Below are positions 22,852 to 32,551 of a DNA stretch of 64,000 nucleotides, piece by piece. The notes under the pieces are model-generated. The model was not told the origin of the DNA. It worked only from the letters and a program-made list of their open reading frames with translations, and made no database searches. Both the position numbers and the translations under genes were made by a program. This stretch comes from Thalassia testudinum (taxonomy: Eukaryota > Streptophyta > Magnoliopsida > Alismatales > Hydrocharitaceae): positions 34,772,501 through 34,836,500 of the forward strand of contig JAZHRO010000026.1 of assembly GCA_037157565.1 (NCBI GenBank), read 5' to 3'. The stretch's first letter is position 1, and each line of letters starts with the position of its first letter.

Positions 22852-25228
22852 ATGGCCGAACCTAGAGTAGATGAGGTTGAGGACCAACCCCCACTAGACA
22901 CAATGGCCATCATCCAGGCCTAGATCAATGCAAACCACCAGCTTCAGCAGCAACAAATCCACACTATCATGCAAGCCATACATCGGTTGTAGAACCCACA
23001 GGGGCAACCACCACTACCTTTCCAAGGCCCATAAGGACAACCACCACTTGATCCACCACCATTCTAGGACCAACCTAGGCCCATCCACGACTTCTACAAT
23101 CATTCTACAATTTGAATCGAGCCACACCATAGGATCCCCGAAGGGGGAGATGATTTTGAGCTAAAACCAATCGTCCTGAGTCTAATTTAGAGCCACTTCC
23201 ATGGAAGCTCAAATGAGGACCCCTTCCAGCACCTAGAGGATCTTGACCGGATCACTCGGATGGTGAAACCTAGGAACATTAGCCTTGACATTGTTTTGAT
23301 TAAGATGTTCCCCTTCTCGCTAAGAGACAAAGCATCTCACTGGCTTAGAACCCCAGGTAGACCCATCACCACCTAGGAAGAACTGAGGCATGCATTCTTA
23401 AAGAAATTCTTCCCAATAGGGAAAACCAATACCCTCAGAAGAGCCATTACTACCTTTACACTCCAGGGTGGGGAATAGTTCCATGAGGCGTGGGAAAGAT
23501 TTAATGAACTATTGAGGAAATGCCCACACCACGAAGTACCAAGGTGGCAATTGGCCCAGATCTTCTACCACGATCTGGACAACCTTTGGAACTTCGTCGA
23601 TGCCTCATGAGGGGGAAACTTCCTAAACAAAGACGAGGAATGCACATTTGAGCTCTTTGAGTCTATGAGCGAGAATTCGCTTAACAACACCTCTATGACC
23701 CAGTTTAGTTGATTTAGTCAACCCCATGGTGGGAACAAGCAAATTCTGGAATGGTTGACATTGATATCATTGCTAAGAAATTGGATCGAGTAAAATTGGT
23801 AGATAAAAAGATAGATGAACTGCTGAACCAGACCAGGAACCCGTTACAGACCTTCTCCCTAGCAAAGGGAGCTCACAATGTTGACCTGGTCCAACCACTA
23901 AGCCAAATGACCTTGGAACAACCCCTGACCACATTCCAGGGAGGGACCTTTGCTCCTTCAACCCTTGATTAATCTCTTCCCTCCCCCTCAACATTTGCTA
24001 TCTTTGAAGATGTATAGGCTATCCAAGGTTATTCCAAACCTGACCCTTTCTCCAACACTTACAACATCGGCTGGCGTAATCACCCAAACTTTGCTTGGAC
24101 AAACCAAAAATCGCCTCAATTTCAGAACCAGCCCAGGCTAAACCAACAGGCAAACCTACCCCCTATTAGCAAGGACCACCAGTTAGATCCCCATATAATT
24201 CGAATAGGGTAGCCCCTCCCCTACAAAACTAAATGGACACCCTGATAAAAATGATGGTTGAAATGAACCAAAAACACCATGAGGAAATGGCTTTAGTAGA
24301 GGGACAGTTAAGCCAGCTGTTGGACTGTAAACAACAAGGATCCCTACCTTCCCAAACACAATCGAACCCGCGAAACATGATTAACAGAGGCCCCGATTCG
24401 CAAGGGTTCCAAGGCAATCCCAGGCAAGCTCACATGGTCCAGCCGGCCCCACAAACACCTCCTGGGTTTGGTGCTTCTTCGTCTTCGTCTTCTTAAGGAC
24501 CAACCCATGGTCCCAATGCCTCTGCAAATGCGGTAACCTTGAGAAGTGGCACCAAAACCCAGGATCCCAAATGGCTGACTCTTCCCGTGACCTCACCCTC
24601 TAAAATACTTGACTCAGAAGAGGCACAGGAAAAACCCAAGGACCCAGAAATAGACCCTACCCACATTCAGACACCATATCCTGAGGCCTTAGAGACAATC
24701 AAGAAAAAGAAAAGTGTTATGGAGACTGAGGAGCCTTTGGAGATCTTTAAGCAGGTTCAGATTAATATTCTACTCCTCGAAGCCGTCAAGCACATTCTGG
24801 CTTATGCCAAGTTCCTAAAGGATGCCTGTACACAAAAACGTAAGCTAAGACCTCAAGCACCTAGGAAGGTTGTGCTCTCAGAGCAAGTAAGTTCTATAAT
24901 ATTAAGCAACCTTTTGCTTAAGCAAATTGACCCAGGAGCAACCCTGATATCCTGCAATATCGGGGACATGACATTTGATAGAGCGCTCCAGGACTTAGGT
25001 GCTTCCATCAATCTAATTCCGACAACCCTGTACCACCAATTTGGATTCGGATAGTTGATGCCCACACCTGTTACCATCCAATTGGATGATAGATCTATGA
25101 AAACCCCAAAGGGGGTTGTCGAGGACGTAATTGTGCGGGTCAAGGACTTCTACTTTCCAGTTGACTTCTTAGTGCTCAACATGGAAGTCCCTGAACAATT
25201 ACAGAACACACCCATCATCCTAGGCAGA
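22852..25228 (+). pseudogene. gag: Element E gag and protease remnant
   Basis: The frame starts at ATG 22852 (MAEPRVDEVEDQPP) and shows Athila gag features: FHGSSNEDPFQHLEDL, FPFSLRDKASHWL, FLKKFFPIGKTNTLRRAITTF and ELLRKCPHHEVPRWQLAQIF. It has many stops, several of them TAG or TGA where Gln or Trp is expected, and it changes frame at least twice. The last part (24539-25228) contains the pre-protease segment FKQVQINILLLEAV. It also has the protease motif DLGASINLIP and ends at PIILGR, where F interrupts it. The missing PFLAT follows at 35341. It is not functional. Confidence 0.9.
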
Positions 25229-28031
25229 TGAAACGCTGACGGCAACCGGGTTTTATTGTTATAGCGTTGTAGTATAGCCAGTTATTACCAACATTTCAAA
25301 TATATAAATTTTTTACTCGGAAAATAAAAGAGTTCCCGAGGTCGAACTCAGGGAGCAAGTTGTATTCTAGGGGTACAAGTTTCTTTTACAAAAATAAAGA
25401 AAGAGAGAAAGAATTTGTTGTCTTTTCTTCTTTTCTCTTTGCTTCTCCTCGTCTTAGATCTTCTGTTATCTTCTTCTTCTTTATCTGCAGTGGTGATGTT
25501 CTTCTTCTTTCAGCTGTTCCTGCTCTACCTTTTTCTTCTGCAGAGCGGTCCTGCTCTTCTTCTTTTCATTTCTTCAGATCTTCTTCTCTTCCTTTCTTCA
25601 GATCTTCTTCTCTTTTTCTTCTTCTTTCAGTTCTTCCCTTGTTCTTTTGTGTTCTCCTCTGCCTCGCCTTCTTCTGTTGTTCTTCAGATCTCCTTCTTTC
25701 TTCTTTTCTTTTTCCAGTCAGGACGTCGTCCCTCCTTCTTTCTTCTTTTCCCTTCAGGACGTCGTCTGATTTTCCAATCAGACGACTTAAACTGCTTGTT
25801 GCTACAGTGTCTCCCTCAGCTTCCTTCTTCTTCCACGGTCCTTCTTCTTTACCTGTGCCTGCACACTTCAGAGTTTACATCAGAGGACAAAACCTACTCT
25901 ACCCTCCCCCCCCGCGTCTCTCTCTCTCTCAGAAACCGCTCATGGGATAGCTCTCCCAGAGCTGCCGGGTAGTCGGGTACGGGTCGTGCCCGGGTCCAGG
26001 CCCACCGGCGTGCGTGGTGGGCGAGGAGTGCAGGTCAGTCTAAGTCGGGTCGGGTCAGGTCCGTGGGGCGTGAGCGCGGACGAGATCGGGTAACCGGGCG
26101 GGTGAAGGGGACCTCACCCCGTGTGCTGAGGCAGTAAGCCTCCAGCACTTTTTCGCTTTAAACCTCTGCGCCTCTTCAGACTTTTCCGAGGTGGGACTAA
26201 ATGTCCCACCTCAATTGAGTGCCCGCAGCGGAGAAAGCAGCGGGCGATCGCGGCTTCACGCGAAGCCTTCGCCCCAGCTGCGAGCCTGATGTTCTGTCGA
26301 AATGCCTCGCAAGGCCTGGGAGTCAAATCTGGGCGTGGCACTGGGCGTGGCGTGCCTGCAGCTGCAGGCGGAAGCAGCTCCTTCTGCACGGCAATGGCGG
26401 CGGAGGTCGGGTGGCCTGTTCACAGCAAAACGGCCTCTCGGCCTAATCAGAAGGTGCCGGGAGCTTCACCAGAGTGCGGCGAAGCTCGTGTGGGTGGTGG
26501 CGAGGCGTGGGGCGGCGTGCAAGGGCTGCCCTAGGTCGGACTGTGGGTCGGAGGATGGGTTTGTTCGGTGGGGTTGCAGAGGGTGATGTGGGGGAAGTGG
26601 AAGGGCGGGGGTTGATCAGGGTGAGGAGGCGGAGGTTCTGCGGTGGTCGGCGAGTCGTGTGGGATGCTGGGGTGATGGGAGCGGCTCGCCGGAGGATGGC
26701 CGGAGACGAAGGGGGTGACGGTGGACAGGAGCGGTCGAGGGTTTAATCAAATAAAAGACAGTGAGGAAAAGAAAGAGGGGGAGATGGGGAGGAGTTCTGA
26801 CCTAGCTACGGAGACGAAAGGGGCCGGGGCAGGGCGACAGTCGTATCGACTGTCGCCGGAGAAGAAGATGCCCAGTGGGGGAGGACGGCGGTGACGACGG
26901 GGCAGAGGCAGCGCGCGCCGGTATTGCGCGACGCGGGAAGAGCAGGGGAAGAAGTCTCTGCTACTGGTATTGCGGCAGAGCGAAGAGGAGGAGGAAGAAC
27001 CGCCGGAGCTGGTGGGCGTCTGCCGGAGTGAGAAGAGAGGAAAGTTGGGGGTTTTCTCCGTCAGATCCGAGCTGGGAAGAACGGTGGAGCGACGGGGGTA
27101 TTTATAGGGACCGAATCAGGGAGGAAGGCGGAGGGAGACGACGTGTCTCCCTCGCCGGAGGACGCCGGAGATGGAAACCCATACCGTCCGTGCGTTCGCA
27201 CGGCCGGTATGGTGGGTTACAGCGACCAGGGGGTGTTCCTGCGACGGCTGACGACGCAGGGCACCCCCGGTTGACTTGCCAGCCCCTCCCCCTCACCCTG
27301 CGCGGCGCCATGCTCCGCGCAAGGTCGCCGGAGCATGGTGCTGGCAGGTTTTGCAGGAGGGACCTGAACGCAAAGAACGAAGGAGAGTTAGGGGCCAAAA
27401 TGCGAGGGTTCAAAAGTTGAGGGCCAAAAAGTAAATAGATGAGGACCAAAATGTAAAGTTGGTCAAGAAGGTTTCTTCTTAGGCTCAAGTTTTTATACAT
27501 GACTAATTAGGGCCTAAGGAATCTGATGGTGAATTTCATTTCTATATTAAACCTTATTTGACCGGTCAATTTATGCGAAAACCCAAATTAAGTTATTAAT
27601 TTGGGTATGGTTCTCAATGTAGGTCAAAAGGGGTTCTGAAGGCCAAATTGAAGGTTCTAAACCCTAGAAATTATTTTTCTTTGAATTTTAGAGGGTTTAT
27701 TCTATTTTTACTTTGCCTCGAACCTCGTGAATTGAAGTGGGTTGTTTTAGGGTTACAGATTATCATTTAGTTTCTTGGAATTGCTGTAGCCCTTGCTAGA
27801 TCATCTCATCCCACTTTTATTCTTATTAAGTTGCTTTGACCTATGTTTGGGCCCTGAATTACCCTGTATGCAGATTATACTGGTAAAATTGCATTTTTAC
27901 CCCTTATGACTTGTTTTCTCCTTAAACTCAGAATTCTCTGAGTTAAGCCTTTCCTTGAGTTATGTAGGAGCTTTTATCCTTTGTATTAGGTCAAAATGAG
28001 CTAGTTATGGCTCATGATGAGGTTCTCATCA
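25229..28031 (-). repeat. F 3' LTR (2,803 bp)
   Basis: TGAAACGCTG...CTCATCA. It contains a CTT-rich pyrimidine tract of about 500 bp (25390-25880; GAA-rich in sense), a 10-bp hairpin (25762-25785) next to GGACGTCGTC, a GC-rich block and a TATA box (27094-27110). The open frames of 60-196 codons on the plus strand (Phe/Ser/Leu-rich or Gly/Arg-rich) come from base composition and occur equally in the other LTR. I do not support them as genes. Confidence 0.94.
27094..27110 (-). promoter_or_regulatory. TATA box, F 3' LTR
   Basis: Minus-strand TCCCTATAAATACCCCC, a strong plant TATA match. The same sequence is at 34397-34413 in the 5' LTR. Confidence 0.65.
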
Positions 28032-28044
28032 TACCCCCATGCCT
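28032..28044 (-). promoter_or_regulatory. F polypurine tract
   Basis: On the minus strand AGGCATGGGGGTA lies directly before the 3' LTR start TGATGAGAACC. It has the same core as in A, D and E. Confidence 0.85.
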
Positions 28045-29579
28045 AGCCTTTGCTAGTCCCTTAGCAAAAACTTAAGGTTTCAACCCTTGTTCTAGACCAT
28101 GAAGTTTTTAGTAGTTTTAGATAAGTGCCCTTTTTTATTTGAGCATAGATTAGGTTAGAATGCTGACCATAGGCCTAAAAGGTACTCTAGTACCAATCAA
28201 GATCCAAATCTGTCTAGCCTTAGCCTCAGTCTTTAGCAAAGGTTTTGAAGGTCCACAAGAACTAACCTAAGGTTTATTGGACTTTGTGGTTAAAGAACCC
28301 GTGCTTGAAATGATTTTAGCCCTGGCTCAGTTCGCAGTGCGTTTTGTAAGAGAGAGATAGAAAGTTTTTCTGTTTGGAGAGTTTTCTCTCTCTTTTTCTT
28401 TTTAGTTCTAGCCTAGGATTGGCTTTTCAACACGGTCTGTATCAGATTCCTTGCTCCCATCATCAATCCTCAAGGGTTCCTCGCGATCGATGCTTCGAGA
28501 TAGCACCGCCCATGGCAACCCCCGGAACCCTGGCTATTGAGATTTCGAGATAATCCCATCCATGGTGTTCCGTGGCCGAATCCAGACCCTGGCAATTGAC
28601 ACTTCGAGATAATGCCATCCATGGAATCTGAACCAGCAGAGTGCTTACATGCCCCCAGTAGGATATGTAAATATCCTAAGAGACAAGCACCAAGGAGATG
28701 ATATTTTGTTACGCATCTTCGAGGGGATTTCCCGCCTCTCCACGCTGGGAACTCGTCCAAATCAACTTGTGTTGATCGGCCGCTCCTATTCTAGGTGTTC
28801 TTTTCAGAATTTTGCGACGCTTCTGCGTGATTCTGATTTTTACGCTTACTGAACCAGGCTGTGTGTGAGGTTAGGGTGCTTAGGTTACCGAGTCCCGTAA
28901 ATCAAAAATTAGTTAACGAGGCCAAATACTTCCTAAGCCTTAGACCTAATACTTCAGCTTTTCATTTTCCTCAACCTCTTGAGGAGTGTCCAGATCTTAA
29001 TGGGTACTAAGAGTCTATTCAAGAATGCCTAAGGTTTGCATTCTTACTAATCTCATTGTGCACTTTTCAGTTATTTTCTTGAATGAGGTCTAGAACTTAG
29101 GTTAATTCCTTAGTTCCTTACTAATGACTATCACCTTTTCTCATAATTTTGTGCTCCTTTTTCATTTTGTTTCTTTTCTCCTTCTCCTTCACAAAATTTC
29201 CTTCTCCTCTTTTCCTCTTATTCTTTTTCAAAAATTTTAATTTTTATGGTGTTTTTGGCATATGTGAATTTTTTTGTTTGAAACCTTTTCTTACAAGTTT
29301 TGCACTTTCATACCCCCCCATGCCTAAGATTTGCAATGTCCTCATTGTAACCTAGGGGGTTTTTATTTAACTTAGTTTATTCCTTAAGACAGAAATTTGA
29401 ATGAGTGAATGGGTCGGGTTGAATTTTTGCGGACGATTTCTAATCCCAGATGCAAGCACCTGAGGTGGAGTCGGCTATCCTAAAGTGTGAGCCTTAAGTG
29501 CAAAAAGGTGTCAGAACAAGTTTCAGGTTTTCAAAGAGAATGACGGGCTGCCTCCCGTTGAGCGCTAAATTTGATGCCT
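28045..29579 (-). other. F non-coding inter-PPT region
   Basis: No gene seen. It holds the three-unit repeat shared with A (28475-28640), the conserved block at 28641-28700, an internal PPT-like tract with a CAATGAGGACATTG box (29311-29347), and the AGCGCT...GGGAGGCAGCCC motif just after the ORF (29545-29566). E has that last motif right after its pol stop (38606-38627). Confidence 0.7.
28475..28640 (-). repeat. Three-unit tandem repeat shared with element A
   Basis: Three units carrying TTCGAGATA followed by a short spacer and CC[GA][CT]CCATGG, near 28494, 28543 and 28603. Order and spacing match A 2566-2720, although the LTRs of A and F are different families. Confidence 0.8.
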
Positions 29580-31676
29580 TCAGCCAAGCGGGAAATGCGA
29601 TGGAGAGGGGATGGTCAAATCAGCAGAGTTTTGTGAGACAAGCACCTTGATTAAGAGCCTGGTTGGTCCAACCAGGTGCTTGTTCAGATCAACAGGCTGA
29701 TGATGCAGCCCAAACCTAATCAATCTGGTGGGTTGATAGATGTGGATAAAAAGGTGTGGAACCCACCATATACTATGAAGCTCAGATGGATGTGGAATTG
29801 TAAACATAGGGTTTGGCTGAGTCGAATCAGCCTGGTCAGAGTAGGGACCCGTAGAATAATCAGTGATTGATGCAGGAACCCTACAGGGGTGATCAGAGAA
29901 TGATAGAGCATGGTATGTAGTCTGATCAGTGTTCAGAACCTGAGTTGGAAATGCAATCGGCTCGGTGAGAGGTGAATCTAAATAGAAATTGAGTCCGGTT
30001 GCGGGTCGGGGTTTGGAAGAGGTTTTGATCCGTTCTGTGTGTGCGGATGAGGTGGCCATTGTGTACGAGGGCTCTTCTAGAAATGGATGATAGGTGGTTT
30101 TCTGTAGAGAGTCCTCTGGGTAACTATCAAATGCCGGAAGAGTGTCTGTAGGATGAAAGAAATCTGATTTGAGAAAAGATTTGGATTCTGGGTTGCAATC
30201 ACTCTTGGCATTTTCTGTTTTTGGTTCCTGAGGATCGAAAAGGAATGATTCTGTGTTATCAGTGATCTCGGGAATCAGGACCTCAGAGTCGGAGTCAGAG
30301 TCATGAGAACTGAGGTCGTAGATAGGCCTGGTGTGTTCAGGAAGGGGAATCTCTCCGCAATTATAGTCGGATCTGAAATTGTCGGAGAGTTGGCGAAAAT
30401 GAGATTCATGATCATGAATTCCACCACAGCAAAAATCCTCAAATGTGGAATCAGCAGCCTGATTGGGGTCTAGCCTATATGTCAATTCTGGGCTTGAAAA
30501 GGTATTCTGTCTAGGCTCAAGCTCCAAGCTGGTAGGATAGACCCAATTAAAATCCAACTCGTCCAACTCCTCAGTCTCTGTATCATAAATTGGCATGTTC
30601 TCTGGAAAATCGATCAGATTTTCTGAAGATGTTGGAGAGGGATATTCATCAAATAGAGGCTCGGAATCATATTCTGTAAAAATTTGATCTTTCTCATAAG
30701 GGGCCTCATAATCTTCCCAATAAGTTTCAGATCTAGGTTCTAGGCTTAGGATGTGGGTAGAATTATTAGAACCTAAGTCCGAATAACCTTCGAGGGCCAC
30801 CTTATCAAAATAAGGGACGGAATTTATACCCTCAGAAGGTTCAGTTCTGATCTCATTATTGCAGGAGTTTTGAAATTCTAGGCTTGGCAATTCATGGTCT
30901 AAGTTTGGCTCATCATTGTGTTCTCCTGCAATATCCCAACCTAATTCAACATTGTCTTCTATCTGGGTTGGGATTCCACAACCATTTTGTGCCTCAGTCC
31001 CGAGATCTGGGAAACTGGATTGTTCCTTAATACTGTTCCAAGATGGTTCATCCTCTATTTCTGGTATATACGGGTATTTCTGGTTGATAATTTGTTCTAC
31101 TGATTTCATCATTTCTACCCGTTTCATAAGGGCATCTTGGTGTTGTTCCCAAAGTACAGGATTTGTCAAGCATTGAAGATATTCAGATTGATGTAATTTT
31201 TCTATCTCAATGTATCCTGTCATGAGCATATCTCGGGTTGATCCTTTTGAAATTTCTGTCAATAGAATCTGAGCACAGTTTATGATGAAAGCTGTGGTTG
31301 TTGGGACATCAACCTGAATGTTTTCTATTGGTGTTGATGGTTTATATTTGATTTCATAAAATTCAAGGGCATCCTCAATCATCTTATCTTTCATGGATCT
31401 CGGATATTTAGGTTTTTGTTTATATGGTAGTCTTGCTAGGTAATTAGGCTGCATCTTCGAATCAGGTGGTGGAATCAAGATAGAATCAGAAGTTTGAATT
31501 AATGGAAGAAGGGGACTTTGTTCAGAATCAGAGGAAAGAGGGGCTATGAGAATGATTTCTGCAAAAACAAGGGAGCCGAGGCTTAGCTTCGGGGAGAGTG
31601 AATTTCTATAGGAGGTTTCAAGGACCTCCTGCAAAATACTGAAGGACTGGATGAGATAAGCAGGTGCTGGACCCAA
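29580..31676 (-). CDS. Unknown acidic protein of non-autonomous element F
   Basis: The frame is open for 698 codons. It opens after a TGA with a TTG codon; the first ATG is codon 75 (31452-31454), giving a 624-residue protein. I do not recognise it. There is no zinc knuckle, protease, RT or integrase motif, no signal peptide and no clear membrane segment. Residues 95-147 (starting MKDKMIEDAL) form a helical-looking N-terminal block. The middle (about 190-560) is rich in Asp, Glu, Ser and Pro. Residues 635-698 form a basic, Trp/His-rich block starting SIWWVPHLFI. Both end blocks recur in the decayed G copy (61461-63155), about 43 of 58 residues identical in the C-terminal block. It occupies the place of gag-pol. 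It could be a captured gene, a remodelled structural protein or an env-like relic; none of these is shown. Confidence 0.75.
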   Translation of the reverse strand: MGPAPAYLIQSFSILQEVLETSYRNSLSPKLSLGSLVFAEIILIAPLSSDSEQSPLLPLIQTSDSILIPPPDSKMQPNYLARLPYKQKPKYPRSMKDKMIEDALEFYEIKYKPSTPIENIQVDVPTTTAFIINCAQILLTEISKGSTRDMLMTGYIEIEKLHQSEYLQCLTNPVLWEQHQDALMKRVEMMKSVEQIINQKYPYIPEIEDEPSWNSIKEQSSFPDLGTEAQNGCGIPTQIEDNVELGWDIAGEHNDEPNLDHELPSLEFQNSCNNEIRTEPSEGINSVPYFDKVALEGYSDLGSNNSTHILSLEPRSETYWEDYEAPYEKDQIFTEYDSEPLFDEYPSPTSSENLIDFPENMPIYDTETEELDELDFNWVYPTSLELEPRQNTFSSPELTYRLDPNQAADSTFEDFCCGGIHDHESHFRQLSDNFRSDYNCGEIPLPEHTRPIYDLSSHDSDSDSEVLIPEITDNTESFLFDPQEPKTENAKSDCNPESKSFLKSDFFHPTDTLPAFDSYPEDSLQKTTYHPFLEEPSYTMATSSAHTERIKTSSKPRPATGLNFYLDSPLTEPIAFPTQVLNTDQTTYHALSFSDHPCRVPASITDYSTGPYSDQADSTQPNPMFTIPHPSELHSIWWVPHLFIHIYQPTRLIRFGLHHQPVDLNKHLVGPTRLLIKVLVSQNSADLTIPSPSHFPLG

Positions 31677-31689
31677 TCAAGATACCCAA

Positions 31690-31890
31690 AAATGTTGGGT
31701 GACTGTAGAGGTTCGGGGCAGATGGACCCCTTGATCAGAAAGATCGTCCACCTGAGAATTACCTGGGCAGCCAGAGAGGGAGAGTCCCGTGAAGACCCCT
31801 ACACGGTAGAGCGTCCCCACGGGTTACAGGGTTTCCCCCACCCGACCTCTCTTGTCACTGCGGTTCCAGGTAGACCAGAATGGGGATCTT
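31690..31890 (-). other. Conserved leader segment of F
   Basis: About 200 bp just upstream of the F ORF aligns well with 58384-58575 in G. Shared strings include ACGCTCTACCGTGT, GGACTCTCCCT and CTGGCTGCCCA. Conservation between two diverged elements suggests a packaging, splicing or translation signal. CAGGTAATT inside it is a plausible 5' splice site on the sense strand. Confidence 0.6.
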
Positions 31891-32530
31891 GACCTCTTAA
31901 GTCTACCAATTTTAAGATCAGGGTGCTTAAGGTTTCACTTGAACTTTAGTCTTTTAAGTGCAAAGAGTGACCTACTTTAAGGTTGGTTGACCCAAGGGGT
32001 CAACTTTACCTCTTGTTTTCTTTGAGAGCTTTTAGGTCCTGTCTTTTAGGGTTCAAGTGTTTAGAGAGCCAATTGTTTTAGGTTTTCTTTGAATAGGTAT
32101 TTTCAGACAAGGGCTTGGGCACACTTCATTTGGTTTTCTCAATTCTTGCTTAAGGAGTGTGTCTCTAAATCCCTAGTGTTGGATCCTAGGTTGGCTCTAC
32201 TTGGTCCAGTTAATTCTTTGTTGGGTAATTAGGGCTCAAGCAAGAATGTGTTAGCCCTTAAATACCCTTAATAGTGTGCAGGAGTAATGAGTTGAAAACA
32301 TGCAACTCTTTATGGTTACTAAGTATGGAAGACAGGTTAGCCCTATATTGCTTGTTCTTTTCTTTTCTTCCTCTTTAGAGTTTAGGGGTTAATAGCGAGA
32401 GGAAAAAATTTTACCTGTCCTCGGAGTGGTTGTCGTGCGGTTGCTTGTCTTCTTGATTTCCTGTAGCTGCACAAAAGAGAGGAGATTATCAGAAACTAAC
32501 AGGAATGTTTACCTCTAGAATAGCCGTTGC
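31891..32530 (-). other. F leader between PBS and conserved segment
   Basis: About 640 bp of AT-rich leader. I see no gene or clear signal in it. Confidence 0.5.
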
Positions 32531-32548
32531 TCCCCGGCAACGGCGCCA
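32531..32548 (-). promoter_or_regulatory. F primer-binding site (tRNA-Asp)
   Basis: The minus strand reads TGGCGCCGTTGCCGGGGA, three bases inside the 5' LTR. Perfect 18-nt match. Confidence 0.93.
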
Positions 32549-32551
32549 AAA

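Noticed and set aside
25360..25950. Phe/Ser/Leu-rich open frame that looks membrane-spanning
   Set aside because: It is a translation of the CTT-rich tract in the F LTR on the antisense strand. It is repeated in the other LTR with an indel that is not constrained by reading.
29580..31676. F ORF as a normal env-like gene
   Set aside because: Athila env-like ORFs follow pol and have membrane segments. This one replaces gag-pol and shows no convincing hydrophobic span, so I left it as unknown.
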